Assembly (NCBI GenBank): GCA_002373715.1
Contig: DFLI01000126.1
Coordinates: forward strand, 1-18,858
Direction: 5' to 3'
From: Bacteroidales bacterium UBA3623
Lineage (GTDB): Bacteria > Bacteroidota > Bacteroidia > Bacteroidales > UBA932
DNA length: 18,858 bases
A program made the position numbers and the translations under genes. Each line of letters begins with the position of its first letter. The stretch's first letter is position 1. The notes beneath the pieces are model-generated. The model saw only the letters and a program-made list of their open reading frames with translations, had not been told where the DNA came from and did no database searches. Shown here one piece after another: positions 6,500 to 14,598 of this stretch.

Positions 6500-7725
6500 G
6501 CGCTTTTCTGGCTCTGGGGAGCGCTGCGTATGCCCAGCACGACACGCGGGCAGAGGTATTGGCCGATATCGAACGCGCCGGCGGCGTGCACTACCTCTAT
6601 CCCATGAACCAGCCGGCCCCTGCACAGGCCCCCAAGGGATACACGCCCTTCTATGTGAGCCATGTGGGCCGCCACGGCTCCCGCTTTGCCCTGGGCCACA
6701 CCGTGTATGAAGACATCCTGGCCGTGTGGACCAAGGGTCACGAGAACGGCTGGCTCACCCCGGAAGGAGAGGAGCTCTGTGAGGCTTATGTCCAGCTGTA
6801 TCCGTCCATCGCCCGCCGCGAGGGCATCCTCACGCTCAAAGGCCAGGGGCAGCATCGTTACATTGCCGGTCAAATCTATAAGAATTACCCCGAAGTGTTC
6901 AAGGGAAAGACGCATGCATCGGCCGTTTCTACAGAGTCCCACCGCGTGATTGTGAGCATGTTCTCCTTCCTTACCGAACTGGACAACCTGGACCGGGATT
7001 TTACCTTCGATGCCAACTACGGCCAGCCCTTCCAAAGCTATCTGCTGCCGGACGTCATTGACTCAGACGCAGAGCGCCACGGAGACGCCGAGGTAAAATT
7101 CAACAAGTTCCGCGACGAAGTGCTGGACCTGGACGCCATGCTGGGCCGATGGTTCACCCAGCCGGATTCCCTGATACGGAACAAGTATAAATTCGTCTTC
7201 GACCTCCATACCATGGTGTCCACGCTGGATAACCTGGACACCCCCGTTCCCATGAAGCTTTATGAACTGTTCACCCCCGAGGAGCGTTACCAGCTGTGGC
7301 GCGTGAACAACTATCGGGACTATCAGCTTTGCGCCGGCTCTCCGGACACCCAGAACCTCCGGATGAAGTCCCTGAGAGGCCTCCTGGACGATTTCATTGA
7401 CAAAGCCGATGAAGACCTGGCTTCCGGCGCCGTGCAGCTGCGTCTTCGCTTTGCCCACGATTCCACCCTCATGCCGCTGCTTTCGCTGATGAACGTAAAC
7501 GGAATGGGCGCCGTGATTGAAAACCCCTACGAGGTGGAGCAGGTGTGGCAAAGCTACAACATTCCCATGGCCTGCAACTTCCAGCTCATCTTTTTCAAAA
7601 GCAAAAAGAACCCGGATATCCTCATCCAGCCGCTCCTGAACGGCTTCCCGGCCAAGCTCCCCTTCCCTGAGGCTGCTCCGGGCTTTTACCGCTGGCAGGA
7701 TTTCAAGGCTTTTTATCGGCAATAA
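6475..7725 (+). CDS. Secreted histidine-type acid phosphatase (branch 2)
   Basis: A 416-residue exported phosphomonoesterase. Residues 1-20 are a signal peptide ending AAYA before QHD. RHGSR at 66-70 holds the phospho-accepting His67, and AHDSTL (His328-Asp329) supplies the general acid of the HD type rather than the HAE motif seen in MINPP-type phytases. Family members remove phosphate from sugar phosphates, inositol phosphates or other small esters; the exact substrate cannot be told. A free-standing signal peptide without a lipobox suggests a periplasmic or secreted enzyme. The first codons form the right arm of the clpB terminator hairpin. It is followed after 5 bases by the GH18 lipoprotein gene, so the two are almost certainly one transcript. 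It is a paralogue of the minus-strand phosphatase at 8794-10074: both share the PKGY-x6-SHxGRHG block and a near-identical domain order. Confidence 0.9.
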   Translation: MKKIAILFCAFLALGSAAYAQHDTRAEVLADIERAGGVHYLYPMNQPAPAQAPKGYTPFYVSHVGRHGSRFALGHTVYEDILAVWTKGHENGWLTPEGEELCEAYVQLYPSIARREGILTLKGQGQHRYIAGQIYKNYPEVFKGKTHASAVSTESHRVIVSMFSFLTELDNLDRDFTFDANYGQPFQSYLLPDVIDSDAERHGDAEVKFNKFRDEVLDLDAMLGRWFTQPDSLIRNKYKFVFDLHTMVSTLDNLDTPVPMKLYELFTPEERYQLWRVNNYRDYQLCAGSPDTQNLRMKSLRGLLDDFIDKADEDLASGAVQLRLRFAHDSTLMPLLSLMNVNGMGAVIENPYEVEQVWQSYNIPMACNFQLIFFKSKKNPDILIQPLLNGFPAKLPFPEAAPGFYRWQDFKAFYRQ

Positions 7726-7730
7726 GCTTG

Positions 7731-8816
7731 ATGAAACATTTACTCACCACCTTCCTCCTTCTCTTCTGCGTTTTATCTTCTTGCGGAAAGCCCCAGCCTG
7801 AGCCGCCGGTGATTACCGAGCCGGAGACTCCCTCTTTCAGTCCGGCAACCCCTCCGGAGGGTTATATCATTGTAGGATATGTCACCTCCTGGGGAAGCAT
7901 TATGCCGGACCCCACCTACCTCACGCATATCAACTATGCCTTCGGTAAGATTGACTCGGACTTCGAAACCCTGAAAATTCAAGGAGAGTCTCGCCTGAAG
8001 AAGATTGTCGCCCTCAAGGACTCCTACCCCAACCTGAAGGTTTGCCTGTCCATAGGAGGCTGGGGCGCCGGCAATTTCAGCGAAATGGCGGCCAGCGAAA
8101 CCCATCGCAAAAAGTTCTGCCAGAACTGCGCAAAGGTCGTGCAGGAGTACAAGCTGGACGGCATAGACCTGGACTGGGAGTACCCCACCAGTAACGACGC
8201 CGGCATCTCCTCTTCACCCAGCGACACCAAGAACTTCACCCAGCTGGTGAAGGACCTGAGGGCCGCCCTGGGCAACGACAAACTCATTACCATGGCATCG
8301 GCAGCCAATGCTAAATACGTGGATTTCAAGAGCTGCATCGATTACATGAACTTCGTGAACCTCATGACCTACGACATGGGGGCCCCGCCGAAGCACAACG
8401 CCGCTCTGTACAAGTCTTCCAAGACCTGGTTAAGCTGCGATGAATCTGTGACCCTGCATCTGAACAAAGGCATTCCCAAAGAAAAAATAGTCTTGGGTAT
8501 GCCCTTCTACGGCAGGGACGACAACAAAGCCTTCACGGCCGACGAGCCCGGCGACAACTTTGTCTATTACAAGGATATCGTCAAGGGCAGTTTTCTCGAC
8601 CAGTGGGACGAAAAGGCCAAAGTTCCCTACCTCACCGACGCCGACGGCACTATGGTGCTCAGCTACGATGACGAAGAATCCATCGGCCTGAAAGCCGATT
8701 ATGTGAAGGAGAAGGGCCTCAAGGGCGCCATGTACTGGGCCGTCGAGGGAGATGACGCCAACTGGACCCTGTCCAAGGCTATCGCCAGCCGGCTTAATCT
8801 GTATACTGAGCCTTAA
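7731..8816 (+). CDS. GH18 lipoprotein (chitinase or endo-beta-N-acetylglucosaminidase)
   Basis: A 361-residue surface or periplasmic glycosidase. The N-terminus carries a lipobox LSSC with Cys18 as the lipidation site, then a Pro/Glu-rich spacer to about residue 42. The GH18 barrel follows: SIGGW (107-111), the catalytic DGIDLDWEYP with acid Glu150, MTYDMG, GMPFYGR, and the barrel-closing MYWAVEGDD near the C-terminus. GH18 enzymes cut beta-1,4 bonds after N-acetylglucosamine by substrate-assisted catalysis, in chitin or in the core of N-glycans. There is no carbohydrate-binding module. The compact barrel and lipid anchor fit either chitin-oligosaccharide or glycoprotein-glycan cleavage. ATG 7731 was chosen; the TTG just before it at 7728 is an unnecessary alternative. 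The 3' end overlaps the end of the convergent phosphatase gene by 23 bp. Confidence 0.94.
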   Translation: MKHLLTTFLLLFCVLSSCGKPQPEPPVITEPETPSFSPATPPEGYIIVGYVTSWGSIMPDPTYLTHINYAFGKIDSDFETLKIQGESRLKKIVALKDSYPNLKVCLSIGGWGAGNFSEMAASETHRKKFCQNCAKVVQEYKLDGIDLDWEYPTSNDAGISSSPSDTKNFTQLVKDLRAALGNDKLITMASAANAKYVDFKSCIDYMNFVNLMTYDMGAPPKHNAALYKSSKTWLSCDESVTLHLNKGIPKEKIVLGMPFYGRDDNKAFTADEPGDNFVYYKDIVKGSFLDQWDEKAKVPYLTDADGTMVLSYDDEESIGLKADYVKEKGLKGAMYWAVEGDDANWTLSKAIASRLNLYTEP

Positions 8817-10074
8817 AGGCTTCCCAGGAATAGTAAGGCCAGTTTTCCGTATCTATCGGGAGAGTGGCCTCTTTTCCGTTGTGGAGCACCTTGAAAAGGA
8901 TGTCACCGGCATTGTTCTTATAGAACACAAAGTGCACATTGGCACCCATGGGAACCTGACTGGTGCGGCACCAGGAGGAGATATCGTCGGGGTTCTTCAC
9001 TTCCTTACCCATGCCGTCCAGGTCCAGGATCATCATGAGGGGAAGGATGGTGTAGTCGTGGCCGAAACGGAGGTCTGCTCCCTTCTTTCCGGAAGCAATG
9101 CGCTCTTCGGCCTTGGCTATGATATCCTTCACGATGGGCATGTAGCCGTAGCGGGTGGGCCAGGCATACCAGTAGAACTGGAAATTGTCGGCCTTCCACA
9201 GGGCCACGCGCTCCTCGGCGGTGAAGATATCGTAGAACTCCAGGTCTGTATCCAGGCTCTTCATGCCGGCGGCGAAGAAATATAAATAGGACACAAAATC
9301 CCACTGCTTGGCAGGCTCCACGGCCTTGTCCGGGTCTTTGAACAGACGGGTCAGGATGGTTTTGCTGTCTATGTTACGGGCCACATACTGCTCGTAGGTT
9401 TCCTCGAAAGGTTCCTCCGTAATAAGGTATTTCTCCTCGCGGAAAGGATTGCTGCCGTCCAGGGGAAGGATGGCGGGCAGGAAGTATCTGCCAAAGTTTT
9501 CGAAGATATCCAGCTTGGGGTTCATACCCTTCAGACCCAGGCAGAAGGCGCTCATGGTCATGACGCAGCGGGTGCTGGTGGAGGTGCGGGCCATCACGTA
9601 GGCGTCGTCCTCGAAAAGCTCCGGGAAGTTATGGTACATGCGCTGGGCCAACTCCTGCTGTTGCTGCCAGCCTTTGCGGGAGAGGTCTCCGGTGCGGTAT
9701 TGTACTTCCGGGTACAGGCTTTCGAAACGCTCCCGGTAGCTAATGCCCAGTTCCGTGAGGTTGTCTCCTTCCTGAGCTGCTCCAAACACATTGTGAAGGC
9801 GGCTGTACATATCGCTCTGCCAGGCATAACGGGCGCCATGGCGGCCATAGTGGCTCAGATAGAAGGCCTTGTACCCTTTGGGGGCCGGAGTAAGCTCTAC
9901 GGGGCCTGTAGGGCACAGCATATCCGTTCCGTCCAGGTATTCGGGATGCTCTGCCACCAGGGCATCTGCATCCACGGGAGCCATGGCAGGAGCTTCCCGG
10001 AGAACCGGCTGCTCCTGGCAGGAGATGAGCAGCGCTGCAAAGGCTGCTACAGACAGGTATAACAGTTTTCTCAT
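8794..10074 (-). CDS. Histidine-type acid phosphatase lipoprotein (second paralogue)
   Basis: A 426-residue phosphatase anchored by a lipid: lipobox LISC with Cys19, then a spacer of about 45 residues before the catalytic domain. RHGAR at 78-82 gives nucleophile His79, and GHDYTI (His339-Asp340) gives the HD acid, so both catalytic elements are intact. The domain aligns by eye with the plus-strand phosphatase at 6475-7725, but the two differ in anchoring (lipid versus cleaved signal peptide) and across most of the sequence, so they are not a recent duplication. It is last in a four-gene unit, 9 bases after phoA. No terminator lies between it and the convergent GH18 gene, because their coding ends overlap. 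Probable role: release of phosphate from organic esters at the cell surface. Confidence 0.9.
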   Translation of the reverse strand: MRKLLYLSVAAFAALLISCQEQPVLREAPAMAPVDADALVAEHPEYLDGTDMLCPTGPVELTPAPKGYKAFYLSHYGRHGARYAWQSDMYSRLHNVFGAAQEGDNLTELGISYRERFESLYPEVQYRTGDLSRKGWQQQQELAQRMYHNFPELFEDDAYVMARTSTSTRCVMTMSAFCLGLKGMNPKLDIFENFGRYFLPAILPLDGSNPFREEKYLITEEPFEETYEQYVARNIDSKTILTRLFKDPDKAVEPAKQWDFVSYLYFFAAGMKSLDTDLEFYDIFTAEERVALWKADNFQFYWYAWPTRYGYMPIVKDIIAKAEERIASGKKGADLRFGHDYTILPLMMILDLDGMGKEVKNPDDISSWCRTSQVPMGANVHFVFYKNNAGDILFKVLHNGKEATLPIDTENWPYYSWEAFKAQYTD

Positions 10075-10083
10075 GCTTTGCGT

Positions 10084-11247
10084 TTATTTCATCAATTGTT
10101 TTACAATCTGGCCAATCTCCCCGTTCTCGTGCACGCCGGCAAACGCCTCAGCACCAGGGCCGTAGGCAAATACCGGAAGCACAATGCCGTCGTGCCCGCC
10201 GGTGGAGAAATGTACCTTCACCTCGCGGTCTTCAATGCTGCCCTTCAACAGGGTGAGGCCGCCGGTGTTGTGGTCTCCCGTGACCACCACCAGGGTCTGG
10301 CCGTCTTTCTCGGCCCACTCCAGCACGGCGCCAATCACTTTGTCAAAGTCGAAGAGCTCCTCCATGGCATATCCCACCTTGTTGCGGTGGCACCAGTCGT
10401 CTATCTGGGAGCCTTCCACCATGAGGAAGAAGCCTTTCTTATTATCCAGCATCTGGATGGCCTTCATGGTGCTTTCCATAAGGATGGGGCCGCGGTCCAG
10501 AGAGGGTTTGAGATCGTATTCATCGTACAGGCCCAGGAACTTGTCTCCGGGAGCCGTGGCAATGTCTTCCAGCTTGTCCACAAAGGTGTAGCCCTTGGCT
10601 TTCATTTCTTCAATGAGGTTGCGGCCGTCGGAGCGCTGGTTCCAGAAATGGGTGCCGCCACCGCTGATGAAATCTACGTTGGCGTCTACATACTGGGCGG
10701 CCAGGCCTTCTTCGTCTTTACGGGAAGGACCGTGGACGCAGAAATCGGCCGGGGTGGCGTCGTTGATGCGGCAGGTTACGGTAACTCCCGTCTTCATACC
10801 CTTCACGCGCTTGGCCCACTGGAGATTGGATTCCACAGGATTGCCATCGGGGTCCAGGCCGATATAGCCGTATTTGGTTTTGACGCCCGTTGCCAGGGCC
10901 GAGCCACCGGCGCAGGAATCGGTGACCAGCTTGTCCGTGGCATAGGTGCGGGAATAGCCCGCTACCGGCATCTGGTCAACGTTCAGGGCGCCGCCGTTGG
11001 CCACCCAGCCCACGCTCCACTGGCTAAGGCCGGTGCCGTCTCCAATCATGAAGATAACGTTCTTTACCTTCTTGCCCTTGGGCTGTTTTACACTCACCGT
11101 CTGGTAAGGAATTTCCACCTTATACTGGTCGTCCTTGGAGAAGGAATAGGTGGCGTACTTGGAACGGTCTCGGTCCAGTTCTTCGGGGGTTTGGGCAAAT
11201 GCCTGCAGGGCGCTCAGCGCCAGGATAATGCTAAGGATTCGTTTCAT
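10084..11247 (-). CDS. phoA: Secreted alkaline phosphatase
   Basis: A 387-residue metal-dependent phosphomonoesterase with signal peptide (1-18, cleaved near QAFA before QTP). The active site can be mapped on E. coli PhoA: FMIGDGTG with metal ligand Asp70; DSCAGGSALATG with nucleophile Ser111; INDATPA with Thr165; VEGSQIDDWCH with Glu278, Asp283 and His287; TGDHNTGG with Asp325-His326; and GHDG with His352. All zinc and magnesium ligands are present. Two departures from the commonest forms are DSC for DSA around the nucleophile and GDHN for ADHE around the second metal pair; neither removes a ligand. The length is shorter than E. coli PhoA, and the large decorating insertions are absent. The ATG overlaps the stop of the GH2 gene (TAATG), so expression is coupled to the glycosidase, unlike a stand-alone phosphate-starvation gene. 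Confidence 0.95.
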   Translation of the reverse strand: MKRILSIILALSALQAFAQTPEELDRDRSKYATYSFSKDDQYKVEIPYQTVSVKQPKGKKVKNVIFMIGDGTGLSQWSVGWVANGGALNVDQMPVAGYSRTYATDKLVTDSCAGGSALATGVKTKYGYIGLDPDGNPVESNLQWAKRVKGMKTGVTVTCRINDATPADFCVHGPSRKDEEGLAAQYVDANVDFISGGGTHFWNQRSDGRNLIEEMKAKGYTFVDKLEDIATAPGDKFLGLYDEYDLKPSLDRGPILMESTMKAIQMLDNKKGFFLMVEGSQIDDWCHRNKVGYAMEELFDFDKVIGAVLEWAEKDGQTLVVVTGDHNTGGLTLLKGSIEDREVKVHFSTGGHDGIVLPVFAYGPGAEAFAGVHENGEIGQIVKQLMK

Positions 11248-13715
11248 TATTCAGCTATTTTGGCGTTCCAACCGGAGAAAGCAATACGGGCCTCACGGCA
11301 GCCTTCGGGAAGGGTGCCGTGCACGGTGCGGCTTTCGCCGGGAAGGATGGTAAAGAAATTCTCTGTCCAGAAGGTGCCGGGGATAAGCTGGCCGCTTGCA
11401 TCCAGGGCTTTCAGGATATTCTGATAGGCAATAACGCCGGATTTGTTGGTGAGGGTAACGTCATAGCCGCCTTCCACCTGCTTTACCTGCATATCCAGGC
11501 TGGTCTGAGGAAGCTGGGAGACAAATCTCATATCGGCATACCCTTCCATGGGGATGCCCCACCAGTCGGCCTTGCTCCACTGATAGCGGTTCAGCTGGGC
11601 GGGAATGCAGTAGAAGTTGGTGGCGCAGTAATCATTTCCCTTCACGTCCAGGGCCACGAAGCAGGGGCCTTCAATGCCGCTGAAAACCTTCCAGGGGTCT
11701 CTGGGACGGGAGGTTACAGACGTCTTTTCGTCCCGAACCAGCCGGCTGTTGGCATCGTAAACGCGCATGCGTACCTCATACTCGCTCTCGGGTGTTCCGT
11801 CGTTCACCACCCATACGCTGCCGTCTCCATAATTATACACGGCCTGCACCGGGGCGTTGGCGGCCTTGACGCCGTAGTAGCCGGCGGTGGGGATGCCATA
11901 CCAGTCGTACAGCTGCCAGTACAGGGACGGCCAGGCGCTGTTCAGCATCCACTGCACGATGCCGGTGGCCACCGGAACATTGGCGCGGAAGGCCTCGTAC
12001 ATGGAACGAGTGGCATCGTAGTCCATGGCGTGTGCCTTGCGCATCCAGTCTTCCAGACCGGTGGCTGAACCATAGAGGTTCTTCATGGCGCTATCCAGGA
12101 ACTGGGTGTTGTTCATCGCGGAAGAGGAAGCCGTGCAGTGGTAGGCCCAGTTGGGGCCCACAGGCCAGAGGTCTTTCTCCCCTACCATGCGCTTCACGGA
12201 TTCCAGCTGAGGCATCTGCAGGCCGGGGCCGGTTTCCGTATTGAAGCCGTAGTTGCCGCCGCTGCGGTTGTCTATCCACCAGTAATCCGGACCCACATAC
12301 TCGTAAGGGCCTTCCATCTTGGTGCCCGACGGCCCGGCCAAAGAGGTCAGGCTCTTGGCCGAGCAAACATACGGGCGGTAATCGAGTTTTCCATAGTCTT
12401 CCAGATACTGCTTCTCCAGCCGGGGGTTGGGGATGCGGTCACTGCCGGTGAGCCAGCCAATCACGGAAGGGTGGTTGCGCAGCCAGATAACCTGATCGTG
12501 GAAATAGTGCACGGCCAGGGCCTCGGAAGCGGGGTCGTTGATGCAGCCGTAGCCCTTGGTCTCCGGCAGGCCGCAGTAGTCTTCCCATTCCCACTGGCAG
12601 CTGAAACCCACCAGGGCCATGAGGCCATACTTATCGCAGAGGTCGTAGATGGTGTGATCCTTGCCCCAGATATTCTCGAAGCGGATGCTGTTCAGGCCCA
12701 TATCGGCCACCATCTTTACCTGGGCCTCCAGGCTTTCGGGGGTGTCCTGCATGAAGAGGTCGTCTGTCCAGCCGGCGCTCTTAACCAGCACTTTCTTGCC
12801 GTTCAGGATGAACTGGAGATGGCCGAAGGGAGTGATCTCGCTCTCTATGCTGCGAAGGCCGAAGGTAACTCCGGCGCTGTGGGAAGCCTTTCCCCCTTTG
12901 CAGAAGGCTGCCTCCAGGTGATACAGCTCCGGCTTACCCAGTTCTGCCGTCCACCAGATGCGGGGATTCTGCACCTTCTCGGTGACGGTGATGCGCTTGG
13001 TTTCCCCGGCGGCCAGGGTGGCGGGAACGGAGAAACGGCCGCCCTCGTACTTGCCTTCCACGGTGCCGCTCACAGGCTTGTTGCTGCGGTTCACCAGGGT
13101 TACCTGGGCCTCGAAGCTGGCCTGGGACAAATCGGCCGGGTTAATCAGGGGCTTTACAAACACGTCCTGCACCTCAACGTCCGGGGTGCAGATAACGGTG
13201 ACGGGACGGATGATACCCATGCTCTCGTCCACGGGACGGGGATTCCAGTCCACGTAACCGGCGTTGAGGTCTCCCTTCTGTGCCCGGCGCAAGGTTACCT
13301 TGAGCGTATTCTTGCTCTTGATGAGCTCTGTCACGTCAAACTCCCAGGTACGGAACGGGCCGAAGGTGGTGTCCCGCGAGGCGATGAGCTTACCGTTCAG
13401 TTCAATATCGGCATAATAGTTCAGGCCCTCGAAGCGTAGGGCGTAACGCTGGCCTTTCTGGGCCTTGAACTGCGTGGTGAATACCCAGGGGCTGTCGAAA
13501 ATGCTCTTGTCAATGGCCTTGTAGTTGTCCTGATCCAGGACATTGGGGCCGAAGACACCGTTTTCGTTAAGCACGCCGGCCACGGTGCAGGGAACCTGAA
13601 CCTTGTACACGGTTTTGTCTCCCTGGCGCTGGAGCGTCCACTGCGTGAGCGGGCCCGCCCACGCGCACGCGCAAATAAGCATCATCACGGAAGAAAGGAT
13701 AAATGACTTTTTCAT
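11247..13715 (-). CDS. GH2 exo-beta-D-glucosaminidase-like glycosidase
   Basis: An 822-residue exported glycosidase. A signal peptide ends AWA before GPL. A galactose-binding-like sandwich domain (about 25-180) and an immunoglobulin-like GH2 domain (about 185-290) precede the TIM barrel (about 291-600), with two further beta domains to the end. The acid/base position reads GSDRIP (Asp426) instead of the usual NE pair of GH2, and the nucleophile is Glu494 in NTETGPG. The SD pair with this spacing, and the downstream QWMLNSAWPSLYWQLYDWYG block, match the CsxA exo-beta-glucosaminidase branch, which removes terminal glucosamine from chitosan oligomers. The related endo-beta-mannosidases acting on N-glycan cores are the main alternative and would also suit the GH18 neighbour. 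It starts 6 bases after the ROK gene ends and overlaps phoA by one base. Confidence 0.87.
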   Translation of the reverse strand: MKKSFILSSVMMLICACAWAGPLTQWTLQRQGDKTVYKVQVPCTVAGVLNENGVFGPNVLDQDNYKAIDKSIFDSPWVFTTQFKAQKGQRYALRFEGLNYYADIELNGKLIASRDTTFGPFRTWEFDVTELIKSKNTLKVTLRRAQKGDLNAGYVDWNPRPVDESMGIIRPVTVICTPDVEVQDVFVKPLINPADLSQASFEAQVTLVNRSNKPVSGTVEGKYEGGRFSVPATLAAGETKRITVTEKVQNPRIWWTAELGKPELYHLEAAFCKGGKASHSAGVTFGLRSIESEITPFGHLQFILNGKKVLVKSAGWTDDLFMQDTPESLEAQVKMVADMGLNSIRFENIWGKDHTIYDLCDKYGLMALVGFSCQWEWEDYCGLPETKGYGCINDPASEALAVHYFHDQVIWLRNHPSVIGWLTGSDRIPNPRLEKQYLEDYGKLDYRPYVCSAKSLTSLAGPSGTKMEGPYEYVGPDYWWIDNRSGGNYGFNTETGPGLQMPQLESVKRMVGEKDLWPVGPNWAYHCTASSSAMNNTQFLDSAMKNLYGSATGLEDWMRKAHAMDYDATRSMYEAFRANVPVATGIVQWMLNSAWPSLYWQLYDWYGIPTAGYYGVKAANAPVQAVYNYGDGSVWVVNDGTPESEYEVRMRVYDANSRLVRDEKTSVTSRPRDPWKVFSGIEGPCFVALDVKGNDYCATNFYCIPAQLNRYQWSKADWWGIPMEGYADMRFVSQLPQTSLDMQVKQVEGGYDVTLTNKSGVIAYQNILKALDASGQLIPGTFWTENFFTILPGESRTVHGTLPEGCREARIAFSGWNAKIAE

Positions 13716-13721
13716 AAGGAG

Positions 13722-14546
13722 TTATGCTAATGATGCCGCACCCACCAAAGCAGTGTCTTCGTCGGGCATGGCGGTAATTTTCAAGTTGTCCAGGGCAGCC
13801 TGGTAGGGATAGGAACAGCGCAGGGCTTCCCACATGGCCTCGCTGAAATGCTGGAAGGTATGGGCTATTCCGCCCCCCAGCACAATGCAGTCTGCATCGT
13901 AGGCGTACATGACCACGGATAGGAAGATACCCAGATGGCGGCCGAATTCCCGGAAATGCGCCTGGGCGGCTTCATCTCCTCCGGCTGCCGCAGCAGCCAA
14001 TGCTCGGGTATCCAGGTTTCTGGCCGTAAAGAACTTCTTGGAGCAGAAGGATTCATAATCGGCCCCTTCATAGGGGATGGCACCTATTTCTCCTACGCCG
14101 CAATGGGTGCCGCTGAGCAGCTTCCCGTCTACGACAACGCCCACTCCCGTGCCTGTTCCCAGGGTGACGGTTACCACGGTGGGGAGAACTCTTCCCACCT
14201 TTACCGCCGCCCCAAGTGCATAGCAGTTGGCGTCGTTGTTCACAAAGATCGGGATATCAAAGCGGGTTTCCAGGAAATCTTTCAAGGGGACCACATCCCA
14301 GGACGGGATGTTGGCGGCGTTGTACACAATGCCCTTCACAGGGTCTGTAAGGGAAGGGACGCCGATGCCGATTTTGGCCACACCGGGCACAAGAAAAGCG
14401 GCTATCTGGTCTGCCAGATAGGTTAGCGTTTCATTCAGTGTTGCTCCTTTGGAGAAGGATGGAACCTGTACTTTTTTTAGTATACGGGGGCCGTCTACAA
14501 GGCCCAGATTGATGGTTGTTCCACCGATATCAATTCCAAGCGTCAT
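13722..14546 (-). CDS. ROK-family sugar kinase
   Basis: A 274-residue cytoplasmic kinase, first gene of the minus-strand unit. DIGGTT (6-11) is the phosphate-binding loop, NNDANCYALG contains catalytic Asp105, and GTGTGVGVV (130-138) completes the nucleotide site. The usual ROK zinc motif CxCGxxGC is absent. After GEIG the sequence runs IPYEGADYESFCSKKFF, a shorter zinc-less form that I associate with Bacteroidetes ROK proteins. There is no N-terminal helix-turn-helix, so it is an enzyme rather than a NagC/Mlc-type repressor. Glucose, N-acetylglucosamine, glucosamine or N-acetylmannosamine are possible substrates; linkage to a GH2 glucosaminidase-like enzyme favours an amino sugar, by inference only. 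ATG 14546 follows a palindrome and a good -7 box. Confidence 0.88.
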   Translation of the reverse strand: MTLGIDIGGTTINLGLVDGPRILKKVQVPSFSKGATLNETLTYLADQIAAFLVPGVAKIGIGVPSLTDPVKGIVYNAANIPSWDVVPLKDFLETRFDIPIFVNNDANCYALGAAVKVGRVLPTVVTVTLGTGTGVGVVVDGKLLSGTHCGVGEIGAIPYEGADYESFCSKKFFTARNLDTRALAAAAAGGDEAAQAHFREFGRHLGIFLSVVMYAYDADCIVLGGGIAHTFQHFSEAMWEALRCSYPYQAALDNLKITAMPDEDTALVGAASLA

Positions 14547-14564
14547 CTGTTAAGTGGTTAACAG
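14547..14564 (-). promoter_or_regulatory. Palindrome touching the ROK start codon, probable operator
   Basis: CTGTTAA-GTGG-TTAACAG is a perfect 7-bp inverted repeat with a 4-base spacer that ends at the base next to the ROK ATG. The predicted transcription start (near 14562) falls inside it, the classic place for a repressor site. The same bases could also form a small hairpin over the translation start in longer transcripts. Confidence 0.55.
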
Positions 14565-14566
14565 CA

Positions 14567-14574
14567 CAAAGTTA
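14567..14574 (-). promoter_or_regulatory. -7 box for the ROK-GH2-phoA-phosphatase operon
   Basis: The minus strand reads TAACTTTG, matching TAnnTTTG, 20 bp before the ROK ATG. No TTTG was found 20 bp farther upstream; activation from the dyads at 14599-14635 could compensate. Confidence 0.6.
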
Positions 14575-14598
14575 GAGGATAAGCCGGAACCTAAAAGG

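Noticed and set aside
6475..10074. Recent tandem duplication of the two histidine phosphatases
   Set aside because: They are inverted relative to each other, differ in anchoring and in most of their sequence, and share mainly motif blocks, so the duplication, if local, is old.
10078..11424. 448-codon plus-strand open frame across phoA
   Set aside because: It spans two minus-strand genes with intact active sites and shows no family features of its own.
12138..13439. 433-codon open frame antisense to the GH2 gene
   Set aside because: No motif and no start signal; the GH2 frame has full catalytic motifs.
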